Origin: CAYZXT01 sp964482515 | GTDB lineage: Bacteria > Elusimicrobiota > Elusimicrobia > FEN-1173 | NCBI GenBank assembly: GCA_964482515.1 | Contig: CAYZXT010000007.1 | Span: forward strand, 47,491-111,490 | Direction of reading: 5' to 3' | Length of the DNA: 64,000 nucleotides | Shown here: piece after piece, positions 54,541-63,084 of the stretch | Position numbering within the stretch: the first letter of the stretch is position 1 | Layout: the number at the start of each line of letters is the position of its first letter | Position numbers and translations under genes: made by a program | Notes under the pieces: model-generated | The model's database searches: none | What the model was told of the DNA's origin: nothing | Seen by the model: only the letters and a program-made list of their open reading frames with translations

Positions 54541-57099
54541 ATGAACATGACGCAGACACAGCAACGTCCCGCAAGCTCCGGCGCGCGGCCGGCAATCCGC
54601 TTGACGGAAAACCAAAAAAAGGTCATCAAGGACAAATACTTAAAGGATGATCCTTCGGCGGAAGCGTGGCTCGACCGCGTGGCGTCCAACATCGCCCTCG
54701 CCGAGCTCCTGCACGCGCCTTCGTCGGAACAATGGGGACTCTTCAACGGGGTCCACTGCCGCATCTCGGACGTGTCCACCTACGACGGAAACACCTCGCG
54801 CCTGATGCTCTTCCACCACGGGCTCACCACTTCCAAGGAGCGGGACACCAACTTTTTCAAATTCCTCGGCAACCTGAAGCAGGCCTATAGCGAGCATCCC
54901 GAGGCCAAGGCCGTCGTCGACAAATGGCGCGACCGCTTCTACGACATGCTCTCCCGCTTCGATTTCCTCCCCAATTCTCCGACGCTGATGAACGCGGGCC
55001 GCGACCTGCAGCAGCTCTCCGCCTGTTACGTGCTCCCCGTGAACGATTCCATGGAAGGCATCGCCGACGCCCTCAAGGCCCAGGCGCTCATCCATAAGTC
55101 CGGCGGCGGCACGGGTTTCTCGTTCCAGCGCCTCCGCCCCTCGGGCGACGAAGTGAAATCCACGCGCGGCGTGGCTTCGGGCGCGATCTCCTTCATGCAG
55201 GTGTTCGACAAGATGACCGATGTGGTGAAGCAGGGCGGACAACGCCGCGGCGCCAACATGGGCATCCTCCCTTACTGGCACCCGGAGATCGAGGATTTCA
55301 TCACCATGAAGCAGAAGCCCGGCGTGATGGAAAACTTCAATGTGTCGGTCACCGTCGACGATAAGTTCATGAGCGCGGTGGAAAAGGGCGAGGACTACGA
55401 CCTCCTGAACCCCCGCGACATGAGCCCCACCGGCAAGAAGGTCAACGCGAAGGCCATCTTCGACAAGATGGTGGAGTTCGCGTGGAAGACCGGCGACCCG
55501 GGCATCATCGTCATCGACCGCATCAACAACTCCAACTCGAACCCGACCCCGCACCTTGGCCAGATCGAAAGCACCAACCCCTGCGGCGAGCAGCCGCTCC
55601 TGCCCAACGAGCCCTGCAACCTGGGCTCCATCAACCTGTCCAACTTCGTGACGGGCGATATCCTCCACGGGGAAATGGATTGGAACCGCCTCGGCGAGAC
55701 CGTCCACCTGGCGGTCCGGTTCCTGGACAACGTGATCGAGGTCAACAATTATCCTTTGGCGGAGATCGAGCAGCTCTCCAAGGGCAACCGCCGCATCGGC
55801 CTGGGCGTCATGGGCTGGGCGGAAGCCTTGGTGAAGATGGGGATCCCCTACGATTCCGACAAGTGCCTGGAGAAGGCCCGCGAAGTGATGAAGTTTGTCA
55901 ACGACCAGGCCCTGGCCGCCTCGGAGGAGATCGCCCTGGAGCGCGGCGCGTTCCCGAACTGGCGCGGCAGCATCTTCGATCCCAAGGGACAGCACTTCCG
56001 CGGCGAAGAGCGCCGCCCCCGCCATTGCGCCCGCACGACCATCGCCCCCACCGGCACCATCGGTTTGGCCGCCGGATTGCAGGGCGCCGGCATCGAGCCT
56101 TACTTCGCGATCACCTACACGCGCTACAACGCCAAGGCCCTGCTTGCCATGAAGAACGGCGAGAAACCCGCCGACGGCGACGTGTTCTACGAAGTGAACC
56201 CGCTGTTCCGCGAAGTCGCCCGCCGCAACAATTACTTCGGCATGAAGGAAGAAGAACTCTGGAAAAAGGTGGACGCCAACCATAAGTCGGTTCGCGGCCT
56301 GACCGAGGTCCCCCACGAAGTCCAGGAAGTTTTCGTCTCTGCACACGACGTGGCCTATCCTTTCCACGTCAAGATCCAGGCCGCCTTCCAGGAACACACG
56401 GACAACGCGGTCTCCAAGACCATCAACATGCCGAACAGCGCCACTGTGGACGACGTCCGGAACGCCTACCTGATGTCCTACAAGATGGGTTGCAAAGGGA
56501 TCACGATCTACCGCGACGGCTCCAAATCCCAACAGGTGTTGAATCTGGGGGCCGGGACCAACGGTTCCGCGCAGAAGACCGTCACCGCCCAGGTGCAGCG
56601 CGACCCGTCCCGCGGCGTGCAGTCCGAGTATTACGAGATCCGCACGGGCAACGGCCCTCTGCACATCCACATCGACTACGACGACGTGGGGCCTTACCGG
56701 CTGTTCGTGAACCTGCCGCCGGTGGGCACGGAAATCTCCGGGCTGACCTCCATCGTCGGGATCATGCTTTCCAAATATCTCGAAACGGGCGGCGATCCGA
56801 TCCGGATCTTAAAGCACCTGAATTCCATCAAGGGAGACCGGCCCTTCGGTTTCGGCGCCGCGCGGGTGGATTCCATCCCGCACGCCATCGCCATCGCGCT
56901 CCGCGCGCACCTGGTGAAGACCGGGAAGCTGGACGCGGCCGCCGCTCCGGCGGCGAGCGCCACGGCCCCCGCGAAGTTGGAGCTCTGGGACAAGTCCCAG
57001 GCGTCCTATTGCCCGACCTGCTACTCCAGCAACGTCACCCACGCCAGCGGCTGTTCCGGCGTGACCTGCTTCGACTGCGGCCACTCGGAGTGTTCGTAA
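54541..57099 (+). CDS. nrdJ: Adenosylcobalamin-dependent (class II) ribonucleotide reductase
   Basis: Reduces ribonucleotides to deoxyribonucleotides using a cobalamin-generated radical, independent of oxygen. 852 aa. The reaction-centre cysteine is in STNPCGEQPLLPNEPCN (C348), and class II features include RDTNFFKFLGNL and the SGGGTGFSFQRLRP loop. The C-terminus has a cysteine-rich tail (CPTC, CSGVTCFDCGHSECS) that passes reducing power to the active site. No class I partner (NrdB) is nearby. The GACGAGGTGAAG ribosome site precedes the ATG. It needs cobalamin; a small CbiX chelatase is encoded at 16.2 kb. Confidence 0.96.
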   Translation: MNMTQTQQRPASSGARPAIRLTENQKKVIKDKYLKDDPSAEAWLDRVASNIALAELLHAPSSEQWGLFNGVHCRISDVSTYDGNTSRLMLFHHGLTTSKERDTNFFKFLGNLKQAYSEHPEAKAVVDKWRDRFYDMLSRFDFLPNSPTLMNAGRDLQQLSACYVLPVNDSMEGIADALKAQALIHKSGGGTGFSFQRLRPSGDEVKSTRGVASGAISFMQVFDKMTDVVKQGGQRRGANMGILPYWHPEIEDFITMKQKPGVMENFNVSVTVDDKFMSAVEKGEDYDLLNPRDMSPTGKKVNAKAIFDKMVEFAWKTGDPGIIVIDRINNSNSNPTPHLGQIESTNPCGEQPLLPNEPCNLGSINLSNFVTGDILHGEMDWNRLGETVHLAVRFLDNVIEVNNYPLAEIEQLSKGNRRIGLGVMGWAEALVKMGIPYDSDKCLEKAREVMKFVNDQALAASEEIALERGAFPNWRGSIFDPKGQHFRGEERRPRHCARTTIAPTGTIGLAAGLQGAGIEPYFAITYTRYNAKALLAMKNGEKPADGDVFYEVNPLFREVARRNNYFGMKEEELWKKVDANHKSVRGLTEVPHEVQEVFVSAHDVAYPFHVKIQAAFQEHTDNAVSKTINMPNSATVDDVRNAYLMSYKMGCKGITIYRDGSKSQQVLNLGAGTNGSAQKTVTAQVQRDPSRGVQSEYYEIRTGNGPLHIHIDYDDVGPYRLFVNLPPVGTEISGLTSIVGIMLSKYLETGGDPIRILKHLNSIKGDRPFGFGAARVDSIPHAIAIALRAHLVKTGKLDAAAAPAASATAPAKLELWDKSQASYCPTCYSSNVTHASGCSGVTCFDCGHSECS

Positions 57100-57657
57100 A
57101 TGGCCGTCAAATCGGATAAGTGGATCCGCCGCCAGTCGGCGGAGAACCGGATGATCGAGCCCTTCGTGGACAGCCAGGTCCGCGAGGGCGTGATCTCCTA
57201 CGGCGTGTCGAGCTACGGCTACGACATCCGCGTGGGCAACCAGTTCAAGATCTTCACCAACATCCACAGCACCGTGGTGGACCCGAAGGCCTTCGACTCC
57301 AAGTCCTTCGTCAACGTCATCTCGGACTCCTTCGTGACGATCCCGCCGAACTCCTTCGCCCTGGCCCAGACCGTGGAATATTTCCGCATCCCGCGGAACG
57401 TCATCACGGTCTGCGTCGGGAAGTCCACCTACGCCCGCTGCGGCATCATCGTGAACGTGACGCCCTTCGAGCCGGAGTGGGAAGGCTTCGTGACGCTGGA
57501 GATCTCCAACACCACGCCGCTCCCGGCGCGCATCTACGCCAACGAGGGGATCGCGCAGGTCCTCTTCTTCGAATCGGACGAAGTTTGCCAGACCTCCTAC
57601 GCGGACAAAAAGGGGAAGTACCAGAAGCAGACGGCCATCACCCTGCCGCGGATGTAG
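57100..57657 (+). CDS. dcd: dCTP deaminase
   Basis: Converts dCTP to dUTP, the route to dUMP for thymidylate synthesis. 185 aa trimeric dUTPase-fold enzyme. Family segments are SYGYDIRVGNQFKIF near residue 36, CVGKSTYARCGIIVNVTPFEPEW and the catalytic-glutamate region ETFVTLEISN-type, here GFVTLEISNTTPLPA. It could be a mono- or bifunctional (dCTP deaminase/dUTPase) form; the sequence does not decide. The ATG follows the nrdJ stop without a gap. Together with ThyX it gives a dCTP-dUTP-dUMP-dTMP path; no separate dUTPase gene is in the window. Confidence 0.94.
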   Translation: MAVKSDKWIRRQSAENRMIEPFVDSQVREGVISYGVSSYGYDIRVGNQFKIFTNIHSTVVDPKAFDSKSFVNVISDSFVTIPPNSFALAQTVEYFRIPRNVITVCVGKSTYARCGIIVNVTPFEPEWEGFVTLEISNTTPLPARIYANEGIAQVLFFESDEVCQTSYADKKGKYQKQTAITLPRM

Positions 57658-57690
57658 CGCGCCCTCTTCACGGATCGACGGAAAGTCCCT

Positions 57691-57718
57691 CTCGCGCGGA
57701 TCGCGCGAGCCTTCTTTA
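57691..57718 (+). terminator. Hairpin terminator after dcd
   Basis: An 8-bp stem, CTCGCGCG and CGCGCGAG, with a three-base loop, followed by a pyrimidine-rich CCTTCTTTATTT. The T-tract is imperfect, so its strength is uncertain. Confidence 0.6.
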
Positions 57719-57736
57719 TTTCAATCGGAGCCATCA

Positions 57737-58876
57737 TTGAAGACCGACAACGCCGCAATGGAACTGGACGAGAACAGCATCAACGCGCTGACGGATTTGG
57801 CCGATCTCGAGGACCGGGGGCACCACATCGTCGAGGCTTTGGCCGGCGACATCGTCCCGACGGACCGCACCCGCCGCATACTCGACCGCCTCCGGGACGA
57901 GAAGAAGGAGAGTTTCTGCAGCGACCTCCTCTTCTACCTGACCTCGGAGCGGTTCCCCGAGCACCAGGCCCGCACGCTCTGGGAGGACATCCTCGTTCAT
58001 AAGGTCCATATGTCCCGGAGCCTGGAACGTAATGTCGGCGTCCGCGTGGCGGCCATCGATTTCCTCCTGAACGTCCGGAAGCTCAACCTCGCGCCGCGCA
58101 TCATCAACTCCACGGACTTCCGCCAGACGGTCAAGCTCGCCCGCACCGACGGTCTCACCGGGCTGCAGAACCGCCGCTACTTCATCGAGCAGTCCCTCCG
58201 GGTCCTCGAGGCCGCCCACCGGCTGAGGGCTCCGATCGTCCTGATGATGACGGACCTCGACAAGTTCAAACCCTTTAACGATCAGCATGGCCACCAGGCC
58301 GGCGACCTGCTTTTGCAAGAAATCGCCCGCCTGGTGCGCGGCTGCGTTCGGGCTTCCGACATGGTGGCGCGCTACGGCGGGGACGAGTTCGCGCTCCTGC
58401 TGCCCAAAGCGGGCAAGGCCGAGGCCGTGCTCGTGGCGGAGAAGATCCGCCAACGGGTCGAGGAGAACTGCCGGGAGGTGGGCGTCACCATCAGCATCGG
58501 CCTGGCGCAGTTCCCCGAGGACGGCGACAACCGCGACGACCTGATCGCGGCGGCCGACGACGTGCTCTACCGCGCCAAGGAGTTCGGCGGCAACAAGGTC
58601 TGCTACTTCCATTCGGCCATCTTCCGCTACGTCCCGCCGGCGGGCCAGCACCCCCAGCAGGTGAGCGTGGTGGGGGACTTCAACAACTGGCACAAGGGCG
58701 CCAACCCCCTGACCCGGACGACGGACCACGCCTGGCAGGCGATGATCCCGCTGAAGCCGGGCCGCTACCACTACAAGTTCTATGTCGACAAGAGCCTCTG
58801 GATGACGGACCCCCACGCGGAATCGCTGGAGGACGACGGTTTCGGCGGGAAATGTTCCGTGGTGGTGGTGAAGTGA
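57737..58876 (+). CDS. Diguanylate cyclase fused to a CBM48-type glycogen-binding domain
   Basis: 379 aa, starting with TTG after a CGGAG site (an ATG is present seven codons later). Residues 1-130 are a helical N-terminal region without a known domain. A GGDEF domain spans about 137-295: DGLTGLQNRRYF, DLDKFKPFND, and the active motif RYGGDEF at 212-218, preceded by an inhibitory site R205-x-x-D208. Residues 300-379 match a CBM48/AMPK-like carbohydrate-binding module (VVGDFNNWHKG, PGRYHYKFYVD, DPHAE). Cyclic-di-GMP synthesis is probably tuned by binding glycogen or related glucans. No membrane segment is present. Confidence 0.88.
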   Translation: MKTDNAAMELDENSINALTDLADLEDRGHHIVEALAGDIVPTDRTRRILDRLRDEKKESFCSDLLFYLTSERFPEHQARTLWEDILVHKVHMSRSLERNVGVRVAAIDFLLNVRKLNLAPRIINSTDFRQTVKLARTDGLTGLQNRRYFIEQSLRVLEAAHRLRAPIVLMMTDLDKFKPFNDQHGHQAGDLLLQEIARLVRGCVRASDMVARYGGDEFALLLPKAGKAEAVLVAEKIRQRVEENCREVGVTISIGLAQFPEDGDNRDDLIAAADDVLYRAKEFGGNKVCYFHSAIFRYVPPAGQHPQQVSVVGDFNNWHKGANPLTRTTDHAWQAMIPLKPGRYHYKFYVDKSLWMTDPHAESLEDDGFGGKCSVVVVK

Positions 58877-58962
58877 AGAAGAATTTCTTCGTTTTTGCTA
58901 TCATGAAGGCGCTGAAATAAGTTGCCTTCACCCACCTCAACAGAAAAAAAACGAGTTTCACC

Positions 58963-59238
58963 ATGAAAAAAATCACTGCGGCGTTCCTTCTCGTGTTCAG
59001 CCTGGCGGCGGCCGCGCGCGCCGAGGACAGATGGATTTTCCTCCCCGGGCAAACGTTCGACAGCATGCTGCGCGGCGGCGGCGTGGCGATCATGTCTTCG
59101 GAAACGCTGCGCTGGCAGGACGGCCGGAACGTGATGGTCACCTACCTCCGGACGGCCGACAACGTTTTCCGCTGCATCAACTACCAGGAGCAACCCATGC
59201 AGCAATCCGGGCTGGGCTGCTACCGCCTGGCGAAGTAG
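58963..59238 (+). CDS. Small secreted protein of unknown function
   Basis: 91 aa with a clear signal peptide (KKITAAFLLVFSLAAAARAE) and a mature part of about 70 residues. The mature protein contains MSSETLRWQDGRNVMVTYLR and two cysteines near the end (FRCINYQ, GLGCYRL) that could form a disulfide. No family is recognised. It is 9 bases before the next small gene, and the pair may be an operon. Confidence 0.68.
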   Translation: MKKITAAFLLVFSLAAAARAEDRWIFLPGQTFDSMLRGGGVAIMSSETLRWQDGRNVMVTYLRTADNVFRCINYQEQPMQQSGLGCYRLAK

Positions 59239-59247
59239 CGAGGGCAC

Positions 59248-59784
59248 ATGCTGGAAACGTTCTTCCGCTATCTCGTCCTCGGCCAGGGTCCGGTCGAAGT
59301 GTTCCGATGGCTCTACGCCATCGGTTTTTTAGGGATAGGGTTCCTGCAGTACGCGGTGGCCACGGGCGCGGGCTTCTTACTGGCGGGTTGGGCGCAGCGG
59401 CACATCGCGCTGGCGAAGGAAAACAAGAAACGTTTGAACCTGAAGTCCGGCCTCCTGGCGGCCGTCGCGCGCAATAAGAAAGTGCTGGAGCAGATCGAGA
59501 GCGAACTGGGGAACCCCCACGCCGTGCCCTTCCATTCCTTTGATTTGGCGCTGATCAACTACGTGGCGCCCCACGGCTACGACATTTGGGACGATTTGAA
59601 CGCCTGCCAGGCCCTGGAGAAGATGCGGCTGCAGTTGACGGATTTGGAGGCGGGTCTGGATCTGATGCGCCGCGCCGCGACCGACGAGAACCTGGTGGGA
59701 AGCGTGCGGAACCGCTGCCGCCAAAACCTATCGACGGCGGCGGAGTCCCTCCGGGACGCCCAGGCGGCGATAGCGAATTTATAA
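59248..59784 (+). CDS. Membrane-anchored helical protein of unknown function
   Basis: 178 aa. One or two membrane helices near residues 15-48 (LYAIGFLGIGFLQY and VATGAGFLLAGWAQ) and a cytoplasmic, mostly helical remainder with charged, coiled-coil-like segments (AKENKKRLNLKSGLL, KVLEQIESELG, ALEKMRLQLTDLEA). No signature of a known family is seen. It lies just downstream of a small secreted protein, and copy 6 of the repeat follows 4 bases after its stop. Confidence 0.65.
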   Translation: MLETFFRYLVLGQGPVEVFRWLYAIGFLGIGFLQYAVATGAGFLLAGWAQRHIALAKENKKRLNLKSGLLAAVARNKKVLEQIESELGNPHAVPFHSFDLALINYVAPHGYDIWDDLNACQALEKMRLQLTDLEAGLDLMRRAATDENLVGSVRNRCRQNLSTAAESLRDAQAAIANL

Positions 59785-59787
59785 GTT

Positions 59788-59886
59788 GTCACCCCGTCGG
59801 AAGCCGGGGTCCAGGTTAAAAATGTGCCGTCCTAAAAACCGGCATCGTGCCAAGCGGCAAGAGATTCCGGCTTTCGCCGGAATGAC
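59788..59886. repeat. REPIN-like paired-hairpin repeat, copy 6
   Basis: GTCACCCCG at the left with hairpin CCCCGtcggaagCCGGGG (one mismatch), and TTCCGGCtttcGCCGGAA with TGAC at the right. The linker is about 50 bases, longer than in copies 2 and 7. It ends 19 bases before the guaA ATG. Confidence 0.86.
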
Positions 59887-59905
59887 GGATTCCAAAGGAA
59901 GATCA

Positions 59906-61432
59906 ATGATCGTCATCCTCGATTTCGGCTCCCAGTACACGCAACTGATCGCCCGCCGCGTGCGGGAAGCCAACGTGTTTTGCGAGATTCACCCTTTCAA
60001 CTACAACATCGAACTGCTTCGCGCGGCCAAGCCGCGGGGGGTGATTCTATCGGGGGGCCCAGCCAGCGTATACCAATCACGATCACCCCGGCCGGACCCC
60101 CGCATTTTCGACCTCGGCGTGCCGGTCCTCGGCATCTGCTACGGTTTGCAGGTGATGGTCCAGCACTTCGGCGGGAAAGTCGCCAAGTCCGACAAGAAGG
60201 AATTCGGCCCCGCGGACATCGAGGTCGTCGCCGACGACACGCTGTTCACGGGCCTGCCCCGGAAACTTCCGGTGTGGATGAGCCACGGCGACGCGGCCGC
60301 GGCGCTCCCCAAAGGCTTCGTCCCTCTCGCCAAAACCTCCAACGCCCCCTACGCCGCCTGCGCCTACCTTGAAAAGCAAATGTACGGCGTGCAGTTCCAC
60401 CCCGAAGTCCACCACACGCCGCGCGGCATGGAGCTGATCAAGAACTTCCTCTTCAACGTCTGCGGCGAAAAGCCCGACTGGACCATGTCCGGTTTCGCCG
60501 AAGAGGAGACGAAGCGGATCCGCCAGCAGGTCGGCAAGGAGAAGGTGATCCTCGGCCTTTCCGGCGGGGTGGATTCCTCCGTCGCCGCGGCGCTCCTGCA
60601 CAAAGCCATCGGCAAGCAACTGATCTGCATCTTCGTCAACAACGGCCTGCTCCGCCACGGCGAGGAAGAGCGCGTCCGCCGCGTGCTGGGGAAATCCAAG
60701 GGCTTCAACCTGGAAGTGGTGGACGCCAGCAAACGGTTTTTGAAGAAGCTCAAGGGCGTCACGGACCCGGAGCGCAAGCGCAAGATCATCGGACACGAGT
60801 TCATCGCCGTGTTCGACGACGCCGCGAAAAAATTCAAGGGCGTGAAGTTCCTCGCCCAGGGGACGCTCTACCCGGACGTGATCGAGAGCGTTTCGGTCAA
60901 AGGGCCCTCCGCCGTCATCAAGTCCCACCACAACGTCGGCGGACTTCCCGCCAAGATGAAGATGAAACTGGTGGAGCCGCTCCGCTTCCTTTTTAAAGAC
61001 GAAGTCCGCGCCCTCGGCCGCGAGCTCGGCCTGCCCGAAGAACTGCTCCTCCGGCAGCCGTTCCCGGGCCCCGGACTGGCCGTGCGCGTGCTGGGCGACA
61101 TCACGGAGGAAAAGCTCCGCGCCGTGCGCGAGGCGGACCACATCGTCGAACAGGAAGTCCGCGACGCCGGGCTCTACAACAAACTTTGGCAGGCCTTCGC
61201 CGTGCTGCTGCCCGTGAAAAGCGTCGGCGTCATGGGCGACGAGCGCACCTACGAGAACGCCTGCGTGATCCGCGCCGTGAATTCCGTCGACGCCATGACC
61301 GCGGACTGGGCCCGCCTGCCGGGAGACGTGCTCGCCAGGATTTCTTCCCGCATCATCAACGAGGTGCGGGGCATCAACCGCGTGGCCTACGACATTTCGT
61401 CCAAGCCGCCGGCCACGATCGAGTGGGAGTGA
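59906..61432 (+). CDS. guaA: GMP synthase (glutamine-hydrolysing)
   Basis: Converts XMP to GMP with glutamine and ATP. 508 aa. The N-terminal class I amidotransferase domain has ILDFGSQYTQLIARRVRE, the nucleophile in GICYGLQVM and the histidine in GVQFHPEV. The ATP-pyrophosphatase domain has LSGGVDSSVAAALL, and the C-terminal dimerisation domain ends in PPATIEWE. The ATG at 59906 follows AAAGGAAGATC; a longer frame starting within the repeat would code for repeat-derived peptide and is rejected. It heads a group with a small ORF, purC, tandem PurS and purL. Confidence 0.96.
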   Translation: MIVILDFGSQYTQLIARRVREANVFCEIHPFNYNIELLRAAKPRGVILSGGPASVYQSRSPRPDPRIFDLGVPVLGICYGLQVMVQHFGGKVAKSDKKEFGPADIEVVADDTLFTGLPRKLPVWMSHGDAAAALPKGFVPLAKTSNAPYAACAYLEKQMYGVQFHPEVHHTPRGMELIKNFLFNVCGEKPDWTMSGFAEEETKRIRQQVGKEKVILGLSGGVDSSVAAALLHKAIGKQLICIFVNNGLLRHGEEERVRRVLGKSKGFNLEVVDASKRFLKKLKGVTDPERKRKIIGHEFIAVFDDAAKKFKGVKFLAQGTLYPDVIESVSVKGPSAVIKSHHNVGGLPAKMKMKLVEPLRFLFKDEVRALGRELGLPEELLLRQPFPGPGLAVRVLGDITEEKLRAVREADHIVEQEVRDAGLYNKLWQAFAVLLPVKSVGVMGDERTYENACVIRAVNSVDAMTADWARLPGDVLARISSRIINEVRGINRVAYDISSKPPATIEWE

Positions 61433-61433
61433 C

Positions 61434-61604
61434 ATGAGTTTCTTCGAAGCGATCAAACGATTTTTCCTGGCGGACAGGAGCAAGCCTAAAAATCCGCCGG
61501 CGGAAAAAAAGAGGGCCAATAAACTGGATCCGCGGTTCTTCTCCATCATGGGGGGCGGGAAGGGTCCGCTCATGCGAAAGAGGAGGAAATATGGCAGCAA
61601 CTGA
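61434..61604 (+). CDS. Possible 56-aa basic protein between guaA and purC
   Basis: 56 codons from an ATG right after the guaA stop, with GGGAG 5 bases upstream. It ends inside purC (14-base overlap). It begins SFFEAIKRFFLADRSKPKNP and ends LMRKRRKYGSN, strongly basic with an amphipathic start. No family is recognised. The snug placement and the ribosome site favour a real gene, but the C-terminal part also contains the purC ribosome site, so it might be fortuitous. Confidence 0.5.
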   Translation: MSFFEAIKRFFLADRSKPKNPPAEKKRANKLDPRFFSIMGGGKGPLMRKRRKYGSN

Positions 61605-62481
61605 TACAGCGCCGTTGCCGTTCAAGCTTTGGACGAAGGGGAAAGTCCGGGACGTCTACGATCTGGGCGACAAACTGCTCATCGTCGCGTCCGACCGGAT
61701 CTCCGCCTTCGATTTTGTCCTGCCGACGCCCGTGCCGAAAAAGGGCATCGTCCTGTCCCAGATTTCCAACTTCTGGTTCAACAAACTCTCGAACGTCGTG
61801 CCCAACCATCTCATCGAGACCGACGTGACGAAGTTTCCGTCGGACATCCGCGGCGCCTGCGCGGGGCTCGCGGGCCGCGCGAACCTGGTGAAGAAGGCCA
61901 AGCGCGTCGACATCGAGTGCGTGGTGCGCGGCTACCTCGCCGGCTCCGGCTGGAAGGAATACCAGAAGAGCCAGACCGTCTGCGGCATCAAGCTGCCGGC
62001 CGGCCTGCTGGAATCCTCCAAGCTGCCCGAGCCGATCTTCACGCCGTCCACCAAGGCGCCGGAAGGTCAGCACGACGAGAACATTTCCTTCGAGCAGACC
62101 GTCGAAATCGTCGGCAAGGACGTCGCGGAAAAGTTGCGCGACCTGAGCCTCAAGTTCTTCAGCGCGGCCTCCCAATACGCCGAGACCCGCGGCTTCATCC
62201 TCGCGGACACGAAGTTCGAGTTCGGCCTGATCGACGGCAAGATGACCATGATCGACGAGGCGCTGACGCCGGACTCCTCCCGATTCTGGGACATGACCAT
62301 CTATAAACCGGGCGTGTCGCAGGATTCCTTCGACAAGCAGTACGTGCGGGACTACCTGCTCCAGATCAAATGGAACAAGCAGCCGCCGGTGCCGTCCCTG
62401 CCCGACGAAGTGGTGAAGCGCACGCAGGAAAAATACATCTCCGCCTTCGAGCGCCTCACCGGGCAGAAGTTCAGCTGGTAA
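61591..62481 (+). CDS. purC: SAICAR synthase (phosphoribosylaminoimidazole-succinocarboxamide synthase)
   Basis: Joins aspartate to CAIR with ATP in purine synthesis. 296 aa, the longer single-chain form. Motifs: KVRDVYDLGDKLLIVASDRIS near residue 19, the segment FNKLSNVVPNHLIET, VRGYLAGSGWKEY, and the C-terminal TLIDxxL-type region, here MTMIDEALTPDSSRFW. The ATG has AGGAGGAAAT directly upstream. It is followed by copy 7 of the repeat and the PurS gene, so purine genes continue to the end of the window. Confidence 0.96.
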   Translation: MAATDTAPLPFKLWTKGKVRDVYDLGDKLLIVASDRISAFDFVLPTPVPKKGIVLSQISNFWFNKLSNVVPNHLIETDVTKFPSDIRGACAGLAGRANLVKKAKRVDIECVVRGYLAGSGWKEYQKSQTVCGIKLPAGLLESSKLPEPIFTPSTKAPEGQHDENISFEQTVEIVGKDVAEKLRDLSLKFFSAASQYAETRGFILADTKFEFGLIDGKMTMIDEALTPDSSRFWDMTIYKPGVSQDSFDKQYVRDYLLQIKWNKQPPVPSLPDEVVKRTQEKYISAFERLTGQKFSW

Positions 62482-62493
62482 AGATTTTCATCC

Positions 62494-62560
62494 GTCACCC
62501 CGGCGGAAGCCGGGGTCCAGTCAAGAAAAGCTTCTGGATTCCGGCTTTCGCCGGAATGAC
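62494..62560. repeat. REPIN-like paired-hairpin repeat, copy 7
   Basis: The two hairpins CCCCGGCggaaGCCGGGG and ATTCCGGCtttcGCCGGAAT with GTCA and TGAC ends. The linker TCAAGAAAAGCTTCTGG is nearly the same as in copy 2. It lies between purC and the tandem PurS gene. Confidence 0.92.
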
Positions 62561-62619
62561 GACTCGTATCACCCATCATTCGCCTCATTCGAATCTTAAC
62601 AGGGGATTTTCTTCCATCA

Positions 62620-63084
62620 ATGGCCACTTGGCGCGTTTACGTCCTTAATAAACCGAACTTCACCGACCACCACGGCATTGCCCTCGCGAAGGAATGGCGC
62701 CACGCCGGCTATTCCTCCAGCCCGAAGGTCCGCGTGGGCCAGGCCTACGAGATCGCGGGAAACCTGTCCCGCGGGGAGGCGGACGTCCTGGCGCGCCAGC
62801 TGCTGGCCGATCCCATCACGCAGCAGGCGGCCATCCTTCCTTCGACGGAAAAACAGCGGACCCCCGGCGTCACCTCGGCGACGGTCTGGCCCAAGCCCGG
62901 CGTGTCCGACCCCGTGGCCCAGACCGTGTCCATCGGCGCCGGCGATCTGGGACTGAAGAGCATCGCCGCGGTCCGCACGGGCGCGATCTATGAGTTCGCC
63001 GGCAACGTGTCGGTCAAGGACGTCCAATCGTTCTGCGAACGTTTTCTGATGAACCCACTGGTGCAGCAGGCCGAGGTCAACTAA
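62620..63084 (+). CDS. purS: Tandem PurS: FGAM synthase subunit with two PurS domains
   Basis: 154 aa, about twice the usual 80 aa of PurS. The first copy covers residues 1-72 (TWRVYVLNKPNFTDHHG, NLSRGEADVLARQLLADPITQQAA) and the second about residues 80-154 (TVWPKPGVSDPVAQTV, FAGNVSVKDVQSFCERFLMNPLVQQAEV). Both keep the pattern of a VxxKPGxxDP-like start and the FLxNPLVQ-like end of the fold. PurS normally forms dimers that bridge PurL and PurQ; here a fused pair may replace a dimer. purL follows closely, as expected. Confidence 0.82.
   Translation: MATWRVYVLNKPNFTDHHGIALAKEWRHAGYSSSPKVRVGQAYEIAGNLSRGEADVLARQLLADPITQQAAILPSTEKQRTPGVTSATVWPKPGVSDPVAQTVSIGAGDLGLKSIAAVRTGAIYEFAGNVSVKDVQSFCERFLMNPLVQQAEVN

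Noticed and set aside
59786..59905. N-terminal extension of guaA
   Set aside because: Would translate the REPIN copy (peptides like IPAFAGMT). The well-placed ATG at 59906 fits GuaA homologues.
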